A stretch of 64,000 nucleotides of DNA from Oscillospiraceae bacterium (GTDB lineage Bacteria; Bacillota; Clostridia; Oscillospirales; Oscillospiraceae). A program made the position numbers and the translations under genes. Positions 50,125 to 58,182 of this stretch are shown here, in pieces. The stretch is taken from contig JAHHRZ010000005.1 of the NCBI GenBank assembly GCA_020025515.1, positions 56,424-120,423 on the forward strand. The letters run 5' to 3'. Position 1 is the stretch's first letter. Every line of letters begins with the position of its first letter. The notes under the pieces are model-generated. The model had not been told where the DNA came from. It was given only the letters and a program-made list of their open reading frames with translations, and did not search any database.

Positions 50125-50252
50125 AATATGCCTCCGTCCGGTGCGCATTCCCATGCTCCTATACACGGGGATAGGTTTCCGGTATTTCGGACGTTCAGAA
50201 AACGGTCCGTACAAGTTGTGACGGAAAAAGGGAAGTCTGGTTGCGCTGTATT

Positions 50253-50289
50253 GAAAAAAAGATTGGCGGCGGGTTGCCCTGCCGCCAAT
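50253..50289 (-). terminator. Terminator of glycyl-tRNA synthetase gene
   Basis: 9-bp stem ATTGGCGGC / GCCGCCAAT with a 10-nt loop followed on the minus strand by C and seven T. Confidence 0.92.
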
Positions 50290-50305
50290 GATTTGGATGT
50301 GTGGA

Positions 50306-51739
50306 TCAGAACTGAATCTTTTTGGAGATATAGTCCTTCAGTTCGGAGATGGGCAGGCGAACCTGCTCCATGGTGTCACGGTCACGAACGGTGACACAGT
50401 GATCGGCAGGGGTGTTCTCATCGCCCACGGTCTGGAAGTCCACGGTGATGCACAGAGGGGTGCCGATTTCGTCGGCCCGGCGGTAACGCTTGCCAATGGA
50501 GCCGGCATCATCAAAGTCCACCATGAAGTCCTTTTGCAGTTCGTGGTAGATTTCCTCAGCCTTTCCGGAGAGCTTCTTGGACAGGGGCAGAATGGCGGCC
50601 TTGAAGGGAGCCAGCGCGGGATGCAGACGCAGGACGGTCCGCACATCGTCGTTGCCCTTCTTGTCCTGACCCACCACTTCTTCATCGTATGCATCGCACA
50701 GGAAGGCCAGTACGGAACGCTCCACACCCAGAGAGGGCTCGATGACATAGGGAATATAGCGCTCATTCTTCTCCTGGTCGAAGTAGGTCAGGTCCTTGCC
50801 GGAAGTTGTCTGGTGCTGATTGAGGTCATAGTCCGTCCGGTCAGCAACGCCCCACAGCTCGCCCCAGCCGAAGGGGAAGAGGAATTCAAAGTCTGTGGTG
50901 GCCTTGGAATAGAAGCACAGCTCCTCGGGATCGTGGTCACGCAGGCGGAGATTCTCTTCCCGCAGGCCCAGATTCAGCAGCCACTGATGGCAGAAGTTGC
51001 GCCAGTACTGGAACCACTCCAGATCGGTGCCGGGCTGGCAGAAGAACTCCAGCTCCATCTGCTCAAACTCACGGACACGGAAAATGAAGTTGCCGGGAGT
51101 GATCTCGTTTCGGAAGGACTTGCCGATCTGGCCGATGCCGAAGGGCAGCTTGCGGCGGGTAGTCCGCTGGACATTCACAAAGTTGGTGAAGATGCCCTGT
51201 GCAGTCTCAGGACGGAGATACACCGTGTTCTTTGCGTCCTCGGTGACGCCCTGGAAGGTTTTGAACATCAGGTTGAACTGACGGATATCCGTGAAGTTAT
51301 GCTTGCCGCAGGTGGGACAGGGGATGTTGTGCTCCTCCACAAAGTCCTTCATCTCCTGATGGGTCATGGCATCCAGAGGCTTTTCCAGAGAGAAGGCATT
51401 GTCACTGGCCCAGTCTTCAATGACCTTGTCCGCACGGAACCGTTCATGACATTCCCGGCAGTCCATGAGGGGGTCGGAGAAGCCGCCCAGATGGCCGGAG
51501 GCCACCCATACCTGGGGGTTCATCAGAATCGCAGAGTCCTGACCCACATTGTAGGGATTTTCCTGGATGAACTTCTTCCACCAGGCTTTCTTGACATTGT
51601 TCTTCAGCTCCACGCCCAGAGGACCGTAGTCCCAGGTGTTGGCCAGACCGCCGTAAATCTCAGAACCGGCAAATACAAAGCCCCGGTTTTTGCACAGGGC
51701 AACAATTTTTTCCATGGTTTTCTCTTCATTTTTGAGCAT
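50306..51739 (-). CDS. glyS: Glycyl-tRNA synthetase (dimeric, single-chain type)
   Basis: 477-residue class II synthetase of the alpha2 (archaeal/eukaryotic-like) type, not the alpha2beta2 GlyQ/GlyS type. Signature GGLANTWDYGPLG near residue 30; motif 2 FRNEITPGNFIFRVREFEQME; motif 3 GVERSVLAFL; C-terminal anticodon-binding domain. Start at 51739 (MLKNEEKTM) follows CAGGAGG at 8 nt. It has a consensus-like promoter and a short leader with no T-box, unlike trpS. Monocistronic. Confidence 0.95.
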   Translation of the reverse strand: MLKNEEKTMEKIVALCKNRGFVFAGSEIYGGLANTWDYGPLGVELKNNVKKAWWKKFIQENPYNVGQDSAILMNPQVWVASGHLGGFSDPLMDCRECHERFRADKVIEDWASDNAFSLEKPLDAMTHQEMKDFVEEHNIPCPTCGKHNFTDIRQFNLMFKTFQGVTEDAKNTVYLRPETAQGIFTNFVNVQRTTRRKLPFGIGQIGKSFRNEITPGNFIFRVREFEQMELEFFCQPGTDLEWFQYWRNFCHQWLLNLGLREENLRLRDHDPEELCFYSKATTDFEFLFPFGWGELWGVADRTDYDLNQHQTTSGKDLTYFDQEKNERYIPYVIEPSLGVERSVLAFLCDAYDEEVVGQDKKGNDDVRTVLRLHPALAPFKAAILPLSKKLSGKAEEIYHELQKDFMVDFDDAGSIGKRYRRADEIGTPLCITVDFQTVGDENTPADHCVTVRDRDTMEQVRLPISELKDYISKKIQF

Positions 51740-51786
51740 GCTAGTTACCTCCTGTAATGAGCAGATGATTCTCAAATCTGAAGGTC

Positions 51787-51815
51787 ATTATAAAGGAAAA
51801 TCTTCCAAAAATCAA
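51787..51815 (-). promoter_or_regulatory. Promoter of glycyl-tRNA synthetase gene
   Basis: Minus strand TTGATT (51815-51810), 17-bp spacer, TATAAT (51792-51787). The leader is about 40 nt and contains no T-box. Confidence 0.75.
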
Positions 51816-51856
51816 CTGGCATACTGCCATTTGCCGAAATTAAGGCAGATTACCCA

Positions 51857-52804
51857 TTAAAAAGGAGCACGGTCCAGGTCTTTATAGGGATATATTCGCT
51901 GGAAGGTGCCGTCGGGTGTCCTCTGGTAGCTGACTCTGTGGCGATTGAGAAGACGGACCAGGGGGTAGACATCGATCCAGATTTCACTGTTGCAATCTTT
52001 CTGACTTTCGTCAAAAATGAGCTGAAGGCCGAAGTGGAGGTGGACGATTTCAATGTTATTGGTGTTTTCTTTGGTGGAATAGCCGGTTCTTCCCATGAAG
52101 CCCAAAAGCTGTCCCGCCTCCACCTGATCTCCTTCCTTGAGACCGGGGGCAAAGGGATTGTCCTTTTGCAGATGGGCGTAGTAATAGTATCGGTGGCGGT
52201 CAAAAGAGCGGATGCCCACCCGCCAGCCTCCATATTGGTTCCAGCCTATGGCTTCCACGGTTCCGGCTTCCACCGCCACAATGGGGGTGCCCGGGGAACC
52301 CAGCAGGTCGTTTCCCAGATGCTTTCTGGCAAAGCCATAGGAACGACCGGCGCCGAAGTCGTCATAGTGGCTGTAGCCATATCCTGCGGCGATGGGAGAG
52401 AAGGCTTTGAGCCCATAAGTCGGCTGCCATCCCTGTTGGGTCTCAATGGAAAAGTTTCCCACAAGGCCGCCTAAAGCGGCGCTGTAGCTTTCAAAGTAAT
52501 AATCATAATACTTGGAAAGGTCTCCCAGCAATTCCTGGGGACTTTTTCCGCTTTGCAGCTCGTTCCAGGCTCGGTCTACGGAAGAAGCGGTGACTTTCCC
52601 TCCTGTTCGGCAGGCAGCTGTGGACAAAAGCGTGATCCAGCTGACGGGATGATCCTGCTCCTGAGAACGGATATCCAGTGCAAGCGCTTTATCCAGGGCC
52701 TCATAGGAGACGTTAAAATCCACCCATTTAATATAATCTGCCCCCGATGCGGTGGGCAGAAGCAACAGAATCAGAATCAATGTCAATATAACCCGAAATT
52801 TCAC
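51857..52804 (-). CDS. M23 family metallopeptidase, exported
   Basis: 315-residue LytM/M23 peptidase. An N-terminal signal peptide or anchor KFRVILTLILILLLLPTASG is followed by about 120 residues without known domain. The M23 domain holds zinc ligands His162 and Asp166 (RKHLGNDLLG) and the His255-x-His257 pair (VHLHFG), with His211 in YAHL as catalytic base. It should cleave peptidoglycan peptides outside the membrane. A start at GTG 52804 is supported by AGAGGTGG 6 nt upstream; another GTG three codons earlier lies inside that site. That ribosome site lies within a 13-bp hairpin (52806-52848). SpoIIQ-like roles cannot be excluded. Confidence 0.85.
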   Translation of the reverse strand: MKFRVILTLILILLLLPTASGADYIKWVDFNVSYEALDKALALDIRSQEQDHPVSWITLLSTAACRTGGKVTASSVDRAWNELQSGKSPQELLGDLSKYYDYYFESYSAALGGLVGNFSIETQQGWQPTYGLKAFSPIAAGYGYSHYDDFGAGRSYGFARKHLGNDLLGSPGTPIVAVEAGTVEAIGWNQYGGWRVGIRSFDRHRYYYYAHLQKDNPFAPGLKEGDQVEAGQLLGFMGRTGYSTKENTNNIEIVHLHFGLQLIFDESQKDCNSEIWIDVYPLVRLLNRHRVSYQRTPDGTFQRIYPYKDLDRAPF

Positions 52805-52805
52805 A

Positions 52806-52848
52806 AAAACCACCTCTTTCGGATATTGTACCGAGAAGAGGTGGTTTT
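52806..52848 (-). promoter_or_regulatory. Terminator-like hairpin overlapping the M23 ribosome-binding site
   Basis: AAAACCACCTCTT and AAGAGGTGGTTTT (52806-52818 with 52836-52848) form a perfect 13-bp stem, 17-nt loop. On the minus strand it ends the upstream gene's transcript like an intrinsic terminator and at the same time hides the AGAGGTGG of the M23 gene. A TACAAT in the loop could be a -10 for a transcript lacking the 5' arm, but no matching -35 is seen. Confidence 0.65.
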
Positions 52849-52865
52849 ATACCTGTATCAAATTC

Positions 52866-53855
52866 TCATCTGGGAAGTTCCTTCCTTAAAATCTCAGCAA
52901 GGGAGGAGGTGTTGATATTGGCCTCAGAGGTCCCCTTGGGGGTCACGGCCCGCCCGTCCGGCAACAGGCACACGGAGCAGTGATTGTGGGAAATAATATG
53001 ATCGATAGACAGAAGATCTTCCGGAAGATCCATGATGATAAAGGGGTACTGATGTCCTCGTCTGGCGTCGAGCACAAGCCGATGAACTGCCTCCCGCGCT
53101 TCCGCACCATCGTGCTGGGCGCAGAGCAAAACCATGAGACCACCCAAATCTCCGGCCTTTTCGATTCTCTGAGAAAGATTTTGGGTATCATGGTAGGGAA
53201 GGTAGACCCCAAAGAGCATTTTTCGTTCTTTTAAGGCCATGCACAGAGACTGGGACTGGGGGTCTTCTCCACGGACACAGACCAAAAGGTTTTGATAATT
53301 GCTCAAAGAATCCAGATTCCAAGACGGCACCCGGTCCGGATGGGTGAAGACCGCAAAGGCGCAGGTAGGGTACTCCTGCAAGAGACACTCCAGATCCTCC
53401 TGCTTCATGGCATGGTCGTGGAGATAGAACACATGAACCCCAAAGCCCACCGCCTCTTTGATGGCTTTTTCTGTAGTGGAAAAACGCAGGGCGTTTTCTC
53501 CGGCATAGAGCTCCAGCGCCCAGGGAACCTGAAAGCCTTCTGTTTCCTCAGTCTGGCGGATAAGCCGTGCTCCACGGCTGCACCCCTCCAAGCCCACGTT
53601 GATGCCGAAGGTAATCAGACTTCTGCGGTCAAAATCCCGCAGAGCCCGGTTGATGGCGTCATAATACAGACTGTCATCTTCCTGTAAAAGTTCGGTGCAT
53701 AAGGTAAAAAAATACCGCTCAAATGGCCCCCTCGAGAAAAAGAGCCCCATATCTGCCAGCTTTCTGGCGGTGCGGTGTGAATCATTTTCCATGTCGGCCA
53801 AGGCGCGACTGATGGTATTGTCTAAAATAATCCGGTTCAGATCCGGCCTTTTCAT
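52866..53855 (-). CDS. Radical-SAM-like barrel protein lacking the cluster cysteines
   Basis: 329-residue protein, not securely assigned. The middle shows a repeating beta-alpha pattern of a TIM-like barrel (LITFGINVGLEGC, GFGVHVFYLHDH, CAFAVFTHPDRV, MLFGVYLPYHD), and the C-terminus ANINTSSLAEILRKEL resembles the tail of SPASM-type radical SAM proteins (the N-I-x-x-x-SL-x-EI pattern). No CxxxCxxC is present anywhere, so it cannot bind the radical SAM cluster. The N-terminal 60 residues are helical and basic. The ATG follows GGAGGG at 10 nt. An extended -10 (TGATACAAT) lies upstream. Followed by the M23 peptidase across the shared hairpin. Function unknown. Confidence 0.55.
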   Translation of the reverse strand: MKRPDLNRIILDNTISRALADMENDSHRTARKLADMGLFFSRGPFERYFFTLCTELLQEDDSLYYDAINRALRDFDRRSLITFGINVGLEGCSRGARLIRQTEETEGFQVPWALELYAGENALRFSTTEKAIKEAVGFGVHVFYLHDHAMKQEDLECLLQEYPTCAFAVFTHPDRVPSWNLDSLSNYQNLLVCVRGEDPQSQSLCMALKERKMLFGVYLPYHDTQNLSQRIEKAGDLGGLMVLLCAQHDGAEAREAVHRLVLDARRGHQYPFIIMDLPEDLLSIDHIISHNHCSVCLLPDGRAVTPKGTSEANINTSSLAEILRKELPR

Positions 53856-53898
53856 AGTGCCGTGGCCCTCCTATATTTACGAATTCCATTGTTGTTTT

Positions 53899-53907
53899 AT
53901 TGTATCA
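53899..53907 (-). promoter_or_regulatory. Extended -10 of the radical-SAM-like gene
   Basis: Minus-strand TGATACAAT (53907-53899), a TGn-extended -10 with no clear -35. The rest of the divergent region to 54045 shows no feature I can name. Confidence 0.45.
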
Positions 53908-54045
53908 CACTTTTACGGAAAATGCATCCTTCCACAGAAAAAAGAATTACCCAAAAGAAAAGTTTTGTATCAAGACGCATGCTGAAAGAAACGGGAATAC
54001 CTCAATAGAAATTTGCAAAAGAAAGAGAAAAAGTTGTGTTTCGCC

Positions 54046-54074
54046 TTGACAAGCAGTGTCATCAATGGTAGAAT
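54046..54074 (+). promoter_or_regulatory. Promoter of the rplU operon
   Basis: TTGACA (54046-54051), 17-bp spacer, TAGAAT (54069-54074). Confidence 0.8.
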
Positions 54075-54080
54075 GGTATG

Positions 54081-54156
54081 GCCGCATCAAAGGGGCTTAA
54101 GTCGGCATGCCCGCGCCCCAAGAGCGAGACTACAAAGAAAGTAGGTGCAACAAATC
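54081..54156 (+). promoter_or_regulatory. Ribosomal protein L21 leader
   Basis: The transcript from the promoter begins with a structured leader: GGGGC...GCCCC enclosing CGG-catg-CCCG, followed by the AAGTAGGTGCAAC stretch typical of the Firmicutes L21 leader element. It probably binds L21 to control its own operon, by family knowledge. Confidence 0.6.
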
Positions 54157-54468
54157 GTGAAAGCAGTTATTGTTACCGGCGGCAAGCAGTACACCGTGGC
54201 GGAAGGCGACGTGATCTACGTCGAGAAGCTGGGTGTTGAGGCCGAGGAGACTGTGACCTTCGATCAGGTCCTGGCTGTTGTGGATGGCGAGAACTCCAAG
54301 TTCGGCGCTCCCGTGGTGGCTGGTGCCGCTGTTGAGGGCAAGGTCATCAAGAACGGCAAGGGTAAGAAGGTTGTTGTCTTCAAGTACCGCCCCAAGAAGG
54401 ACTCCAAGTCCCTGCGTGGCCACCGTCAGCCTTACACCAAGGTCGAGATCACCAAGATCGCTCTGTAA
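54157..54468 (+). CDS. rplU: Ribosomal protein L21
   Basis: 103 residues, the normal length of bL21. Begins MKAVIVTGGKQYTVAEGD, with VVAGAAVEGKVIKNGKGKKV and the C-terminal KSLRGHRQPYTKVEI. It binds 23S rRNA near L20. The start is a GTG at 54157; an in-frame GTG at 54145 would add four residues not found in the family. First gene of rplU-prp-rpmA. Confidence 0.96.
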   Translation: MKAVIVTGGKQYTVAEGDVIYVEKLGVEAEETVTFDQVLAVVDGENSKFGAPVVAGAAVEGKVIKNGKGKKVVVFKYRPKKDSKSLRGHRQPYTKVEITKIAL

Positions 54469-54471
54469 GCT

Positions 54472-54795
54472 ATGACAAAGGTTGAATTTTTTACCCAGGG
54501 GGAGCGGATCACAGGGTTTCGCTGCTCCGGGCATAGCGGTTACGGCGAAGAGGGGGCGGACATCTTATGTGCCGCCATTACTTCCGCCGTGCGTTTGACC
54601 GAGTGTACCATCAATGAGGTGTGCGGCACTCGGGCTAAGGTTCGGGTCAATGAGGCGACTGCCACCATTACCCTGACCCTTCCTGCAACCTGTGACGATG
54701 AGGAGATTGTACAGGCTACATTGAGCGGCCTTATGACATATCTTGTCGAACTGCGGGAAGAATATCCTGATTTTCTCGACGTTTTGGAGGTGTAA
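54472..54795 (+). CDS. prp: Ribosomal-processing cysteine protease Prp
   Basis: 107-residue protease that removes the N-terminal extension of L27. Catalytic His in CSGHSGYGEEG (about residue 22) and catalytic Cys in ADILCAAITSAV (about residue 34). Its stop is followed 2 nt later by rpmA, whose product carries the matching cleavage site. It begins 3 nt after rplU. Standard Firmicutes order. Confidence 0.95.
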   Translation: MTKVEFFTQGERITGFRCSGHSGYGEEGADILCAAITSAVRLTECTINEVCGTRAKVRVNEATATITLTLPATCDDEEIVQATLSGLMTYLVELREEYPDFLDVLEV

Positions 54796-54797
54796 TT

Positions 54798-55079
54798 ATG
54801 CTGAAAATTGGTCTTCAGTTCTTCGCCCATAAGAAAGGCGGCGGTTCCACCAAGAACGGCCGTGACTCTGAGTCTAAGCGCCTGGGCGTGAAGCGGGCCG
54901 ACGGTCAGTTCGTTCTGGCTGGCAACATTCTGGTTCGCCAGAGAGGCACGCACATCCATCCCGGCACCAACGTGGGCATCGGCAGCGATGACACGCTGTT
55001 CGCTCTGATCGACGGCACTGTCCGTTTCGAGCGACTGGGCAAGGATCGCAAGCAGTGCTGCGTGTACGCAGAGCAGTAA
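54798..55079 (+). CDS. rpmA: Ribosomal protein L27 with Prp-cleaved extension
   Basis: 93 residues. The N-terminus MLKIGLQFFAHKKGGGST contains the extension ending in LQFF before AHKKG, the site cut by Prp so that the mature L27 N-terminus can reach the peptidyl-transferase centre. The rest (LGVKRADGQFVLAGNILVRQ, GTHIHPGTNVG) is typical bL27. GGAGGTG precedes the ATG. A strong terminator follows. Confidence 0.97.
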   Translation: MLKIGLQFFAHKKGGGSTKNGRDSESKRLGVKRADGQFVLAGNILVRQRGTHIHPGTNVGIGSDDTLFALIDGTVRFERLGKDRKQCCVYAEQ

Positions 55080-55090
55080 TAAGTGGCAAG

Positions 55091-55125
55091 GGGCCGTTGC
55101 ATACTACCTGCAACGGCCCTTTTTT
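55091..55125 (+). terminator. Terminator of rplU-prp-rpmA
   Basis: 11-bp stem GGGCCGTTGCA / TGCAACGGCCC with a 7-nt loop and six T residues. Confidence 0.93.
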
Positions 55126-55214
55126 CCTAATTGCCGCCTTTGCAGAGTCCATGCCATTGGCGTGGGCTGTGGAAAGCCGACACTGGATTTCAACCCCTAT
55201 GGGAGGAATGTTCT

Positions 55215-56489
55215 ATGTTTATTGACAAAGTTAGAATTATGGTTTCTGCCGGTAAGGGCGGCGACGGTGCTGTGGCCTTCCACCGGGAGAAATATGTGGC
55301 AGCCGGCGGCCCCGATGGCGGCGACGGCGGTCACGGCGGCAGCGTCATCCTGCGGGTGAACGATAACCTCACCACTTTGCTGGATTTCCGGTACAAGCGG
55401 AAGTATGCTGCACGCTCCGGCGAAAATGGAGAAGGTGGACATCGGTCCGGCAAACGGGGCGAATCTCTGATCATTCAGGTCCCCCGAGGCACGGTGGTCC
55501 GGGATGCTGAGAGCAACCAGATCATTGTGGATATGTCCGGTGACGAAGAGTTCGTCTTGGCCAAGGGCGGCCGTGGCGGCTGGGGCAACAAGCATTTTGC
55601 GACACCCACCCGTCAGCTTCCCCGATTTGCCAAGGCAGGTCTTCCCGGCGAGGTGCGGGATGTGATCCTGGAGCTGAAGCTGCTGGCGGATGTGGGATTG
55701 GTGGGCTTCCCCAATGTTGGCAAGTCAACCCTTCTTTCCGTTACCTCCAATGCCAGACCCAAGATCGCAAATTATCATTTTACTACCTTGTATCCCAATC
55801 TGGGAGTCATCTATGTGGAAGAGGGCGTGTCCTTTGTCATGGCTGACATCCCCGGCATTATTGAGGGTGCCGCAGACGGTGCAGGGCTGGGCCACGACTT
55901 CCTGCGGCACATTGACCGCTGCCGGCTGCTGGTGCACATCGTGGATGTGTCCGGCTGTGAGGATCGGGACCCTGTGGAAGATTTTGACAAGATCTGTGCG
56001 GAGCTTCACGAGTACTCTGTGGACCTGTCCAACCGGCCCATGATCGTGGCTGCAAACAAATGTGATCTTCTGCCCCCGGACAGTGACAATCTCCAAAGAC
56101 TCAGAGAGCATGTCCAGGAGCTGGGCTGCGAATTCTACGAGATTTCCGCTGCCACCACGCAAGGCACAAAAAACCTGATGCGGGTCATTGCGCAGAAGCT
56201 GCGGGACCTGCCCCCCATTACGGTGTATGAGCCCGAGTATGTAAAGCCTGTGGAGGAGCCCTGCGATCCTTCCGAGCTGGAGATCGACCACTATGGCAGC
56301 ACCTGGGTGGTTTCCGGTGTATGGCTGGAGCGCCTCATGAATGATGTGTTCTTTGACGACTACGAGTCCCGGAACTACTTTGATCGGCAGCTTCGTAAAA
56401 GCGGCCTGTTTCAGCGCCTTGAGGAAATGGGAATTGAAGACGGCGACACCGTAAGCATCTATGACTGGGAATTTACCTACGAAAAATAA
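55215..56489 (+). CDS. obgE: GTPase ObgE/CgtA
   Basis: 424-residue Obg GTPase in 50S subunit assembly and stress signalling. The N-terminal Obg fold is glycine-rich (AGKGGDGAVAFHREK, GGPDGGDGGHGG); the G domain begins GLVGFPNVGKST near residue 160, with DIPGIIEGAADGAGLGHDFL (switch II) and NKCD; the C-terminal OCT domain (about 345-424) is present, as in Gram-positive Obg. Start at 55215 (MFIDKVR) follows GGGAGGA at 7 nt. Downstream of rpmA, the usual location, though separated by a terminator. Confidence 0.96.
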   Translation: MFIDKVRIMVSAGKGGDGAVAFHREKYVAAGGPDGGDGGHGGSVILRVNDNLTTLLDFRYKRKYAARSGENGEGGHRSGKRGESLIIQVPRGTVVRDAESNQIIVDMSGDEEFVLAKGGRGGWGNKHFATPTRQLPRFAKAGLPGEVRDVILELKLLADVGLVGFPNVGKSTLLSVTSNARPKIANYHFTTLYPNLGVIYVEEGVSFVMADIPGIIEGAADGAGLGHDFLRHIDRCRLLVHIVDVSGCEDRDPVEDFDKICAELHEYSVDLSNRPMIVAANKCDLLPPDSDNLQRLREHVQELGCEFYEISAATTQGTKNLMRVIAQKLRDLPPITVYEPEYVKPVEEPCDPSELEIDHYGSTWVVSGVWLERLMNDVFFDDYESRNYFDRQLRKSGLFQRLEEMGIEDGDTVSIYDWEFTYEK

Positions 56490-56526
56490 AACGGACCCTT
56501 CGTTGAACAGGAGTGGCAAAAGAGAT

Positions 56527-57693
56527 ATGGTACAGAATTTAAATGTGTTGTCCTTTGCTCCCTATGGAAAGATTACGGCGGAGCGTTCTGAGCGGAGGCA
56601 TAGCCCCCGTGTCAGCCCGGCGGAAGAGCGATTGGTGGAAGTGACTCAGGAGACCATCTTCCAGTACAGTCCCACAGAGCCGGTATATCTGGACTATGAG
56701 TCCGGAATGACCATTCTGGCTGTGGCCAAGGGCCGCGGAGAGTTTGTCTATTTTTATCTGGATAAGCCTGTGTGCATCAACCCCGGTGTCCACTTTGCTG
56801 TGGCTCCCTACCAGGTCAGCTGCTCGGTGCGCATGGCAGTTTCCGGCGGCCATTGGCCCAAGGCGGAGGCTATGACCCTTCCTCTGCGGGAGCTGGCCTT
56901 GTCCCGGTCGCTGCAGGTGGAACGGGTCTATACCTTCTTTTATCATGAAAAAGAACGGGGATTCTTCTTCCGCGGCGAAGAGCATTCCATGCTGGAGCTT
57001 ACCTATGTGGATAAGGGTGCCATTCATTCCGTGGCAGGCGGACAGGATCTGCTTCTGGAGCAGGGAGACATGGCAATCTATGGTCCAAACCAGTGGCATA
57101 TGCAGTACGCAGACCCGGAGTGTGCCCCCAGCTATATTACCATCACCTTTGATCTGGAGGGCGACAGCCTGGCAAGACTTCTGAACCGGAAGTTCCGCAC
57201 ACCGCAGAAGGCTGTGTTGCTGCTGCAGCAGATGCTGCAGGAGCGGGACCATGAGGATGCCTATACGGGAGACATGCTCATCAGCCTGCTGGGTCAGCTG
57301 CTGCTCACGGTACTGAGAGACTCTGGAACCACACCAGAGTCACCTCTGCGAACAGCCAATGCCATTAACAGCGAAAATGAAGTGGTGGGCCACGCCCAGC
57401 GCTTCATTGGCGAGAATGTCCGACAGAAACTCAGTGTGCCCATGGTAGCCAGAGAGGTGGGGGTCAGCCCCTCTTATCTCACGGCATTGTTCCATAAGAA
57501 CCTCCAGATATCTCCGGGGGAGTATATCCGCCGTGCCAAGCTTCAGGAGTCTAAGCATATGATTCGGGAGGGCAAAATGAATTTTACTGAGATTGCTCAG
57601 GTTTTGCAATATTCCACGGTACATCATTTCTCACGTCAGTTCAAAGAGAAGTTTGGGATCACCCCCACAGAATATGCCCGTTCCATTCGATGA
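56527..57693 (+). CDS. AraC family transcriptional regulator
   Basis: 388-residue regulator. The middle region (about 160-230) resembles the AraC cupin sensor (MLELTYVDKGAIHSVAGGQDLLLEQGDM, then YGPNQWHMQY), so it probably binds a small effector. The C-terminal 100 residues form the two-HTH AraC DNA-binding domain: VPMVAREVGVSPSYLTALFHK and MNFTEIAQVLQYSTVHHFSRQFK ending in the FGITPTEYAR signature. The N-terminal 150 residues are less usual. Start at 56527 is uncertain: AGGAG lies 13 nt upstream; an in-frame ATG at 56461 overlaps obgE. It is 37 nt downstream of obgE. Its target is not evident. Confidence 0.88.
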   Translation: MVQNLNVLSFAPYGKITAERSERRHSPRVSPAEERLVEVTQETIFQYSPTEPVYLDYESGMTILAVAKGRGEFVYFYLDKPVCINPGVHFAVAPYQVSCSVRMAVSGGHWPKAEAMTLPLRELALSRSLQVERVYTFFYHEKERGFFFRGEEHSMLELTYVDKGAIHSVAGGQDLLLEQGDMAIYGPNQWHMQYADPECAPSYITITFDLEGDSLARLLNRKFRTPQKAVLLLQQMLQERDHEDAYTGDMLISLLGQLLLTVLRDSGTTPESPLRTANAINSENEVVGHAQRFIGENVRQKLSVPMVAREVGVSPSYLTALFHKNLQISPGEYIRRAKLQESKHMIREGKMNFTEIAQVLQYSTVHHFSRQFKEKFGITPTEYARSIR

Positions 57694-57852
57694 AAAGGCT
57701 CTGATCTATAATCAGGATGGCAAGATAGTCGGGGGAAATAATGATATTTTTTGTTGCTGTCAGCCATTTTTACACAGTGTTTTGGATAATATATTCGCAT
57801 ATAGGTATTACTTGGGGAATTAGGTACCATAATAGATTCTAAACGTAGCACT
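57694..57852 (+). other. Intergenic, no gene seen
   Basis: AT-rich stretch between the AraC gene and its probable terminator. Short frames here lack ribosome-binding sites. Nothing else seen. Confidence 0.5.
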
Positions 57853-57888
57853 ACCATCTCGCAATTTTGCGAGATGGTGGTTTTTTTT
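57853..57888 (+). terminator. Terminator after the AraC gene
   Basis: 12-bp stem ACCATCTCGCAA / TTGCGAGATGGT with a 2-nt gap plus closing bases, then eight T residues. Confidence 0.88.
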
Positions 57889-57969
57889 ATTTCAACAAAA
57901 AGTTTGCGAATATCCGAGAAAATTGGATTAAATGCAGGTTATTGCTTGGATTTGTACAAAAAGTGCTAA

Positions 57970-57999
57970 TTGATAAAAGTTTGGTAATTTGATTATAAT
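57970..57999 (+). promoter_or_regulatory. Upstream candidate promoter of the subtilase gene
   Basis: TTGATA (57970-57975), 18-bp spacer, TATAAT (57994-57999). Confidence 0.55.
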
Positions 58000-58015
58000 T
58001 CACCGAAATAAATCA

Positions 58016-58059
58016 TTCGACTAAAAACGATTGACTTCGACGTTATAAAACTGTATGAT
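58016..58059 (+). promoter_or_regulatory. Proximal promoter of the subtilase gene with shared upstream element
   Basis: TTGACT (58031-58036), 17-bp spacer, TATGAT (58054-58059). The 19 bp at 58016-58034 match the glg promoter element at 36536-36554 in 18 positions, and both end within the -35. Confidence 0.7.
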
Positions 58060-58107
58060 AATAGCACGGAGCTTTACACAGACATAGTGTGAAGAAAGCC
58101 GTCGGCA

Positions 58108-58161
58108 GATCGAGAAAGGGAGGTCTCGATCCCCGCAAAATGGCGCCTGCCCCTAAGGCAG
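58108..58161 (+). promoter_or_regulatory. Structured 5' leader of the subtilase gene
   Basis: Two hairpins: GATCGAGA / TCTCGATC (58108-58115 with 58124-58131, loop AAGGGAGG) and CTGCC / GGCAG (58147-58151 with 58157-58161), separated by CCCGCAAAATGGCG. No T-run. The loop AAGGGAGG could mimic a ribosome site. It does not match a riboswitch class I can confirm. Confidence 0.45.
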
Positions 58162-58182
58162 AGAAAGGAAAAGGAGAAAAAC

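Noticed and set aside
51740..51816. Glycine riboswitch or T-box before glycyl-tRNA synthetase
   Set aside because: The leader is only about 40 nt and lacks the specifier stem and T-box sequence.
58108..58161. c-di-GMP-I (GEMM) riboswitch upstream of the subtilase
   Set aside because: CGCAAA and CTAAGGCA are reminiscent, but the GAAA tetraloop hairpin, the spacing and the closing 3' helix of the GEMM aptamer are missing.
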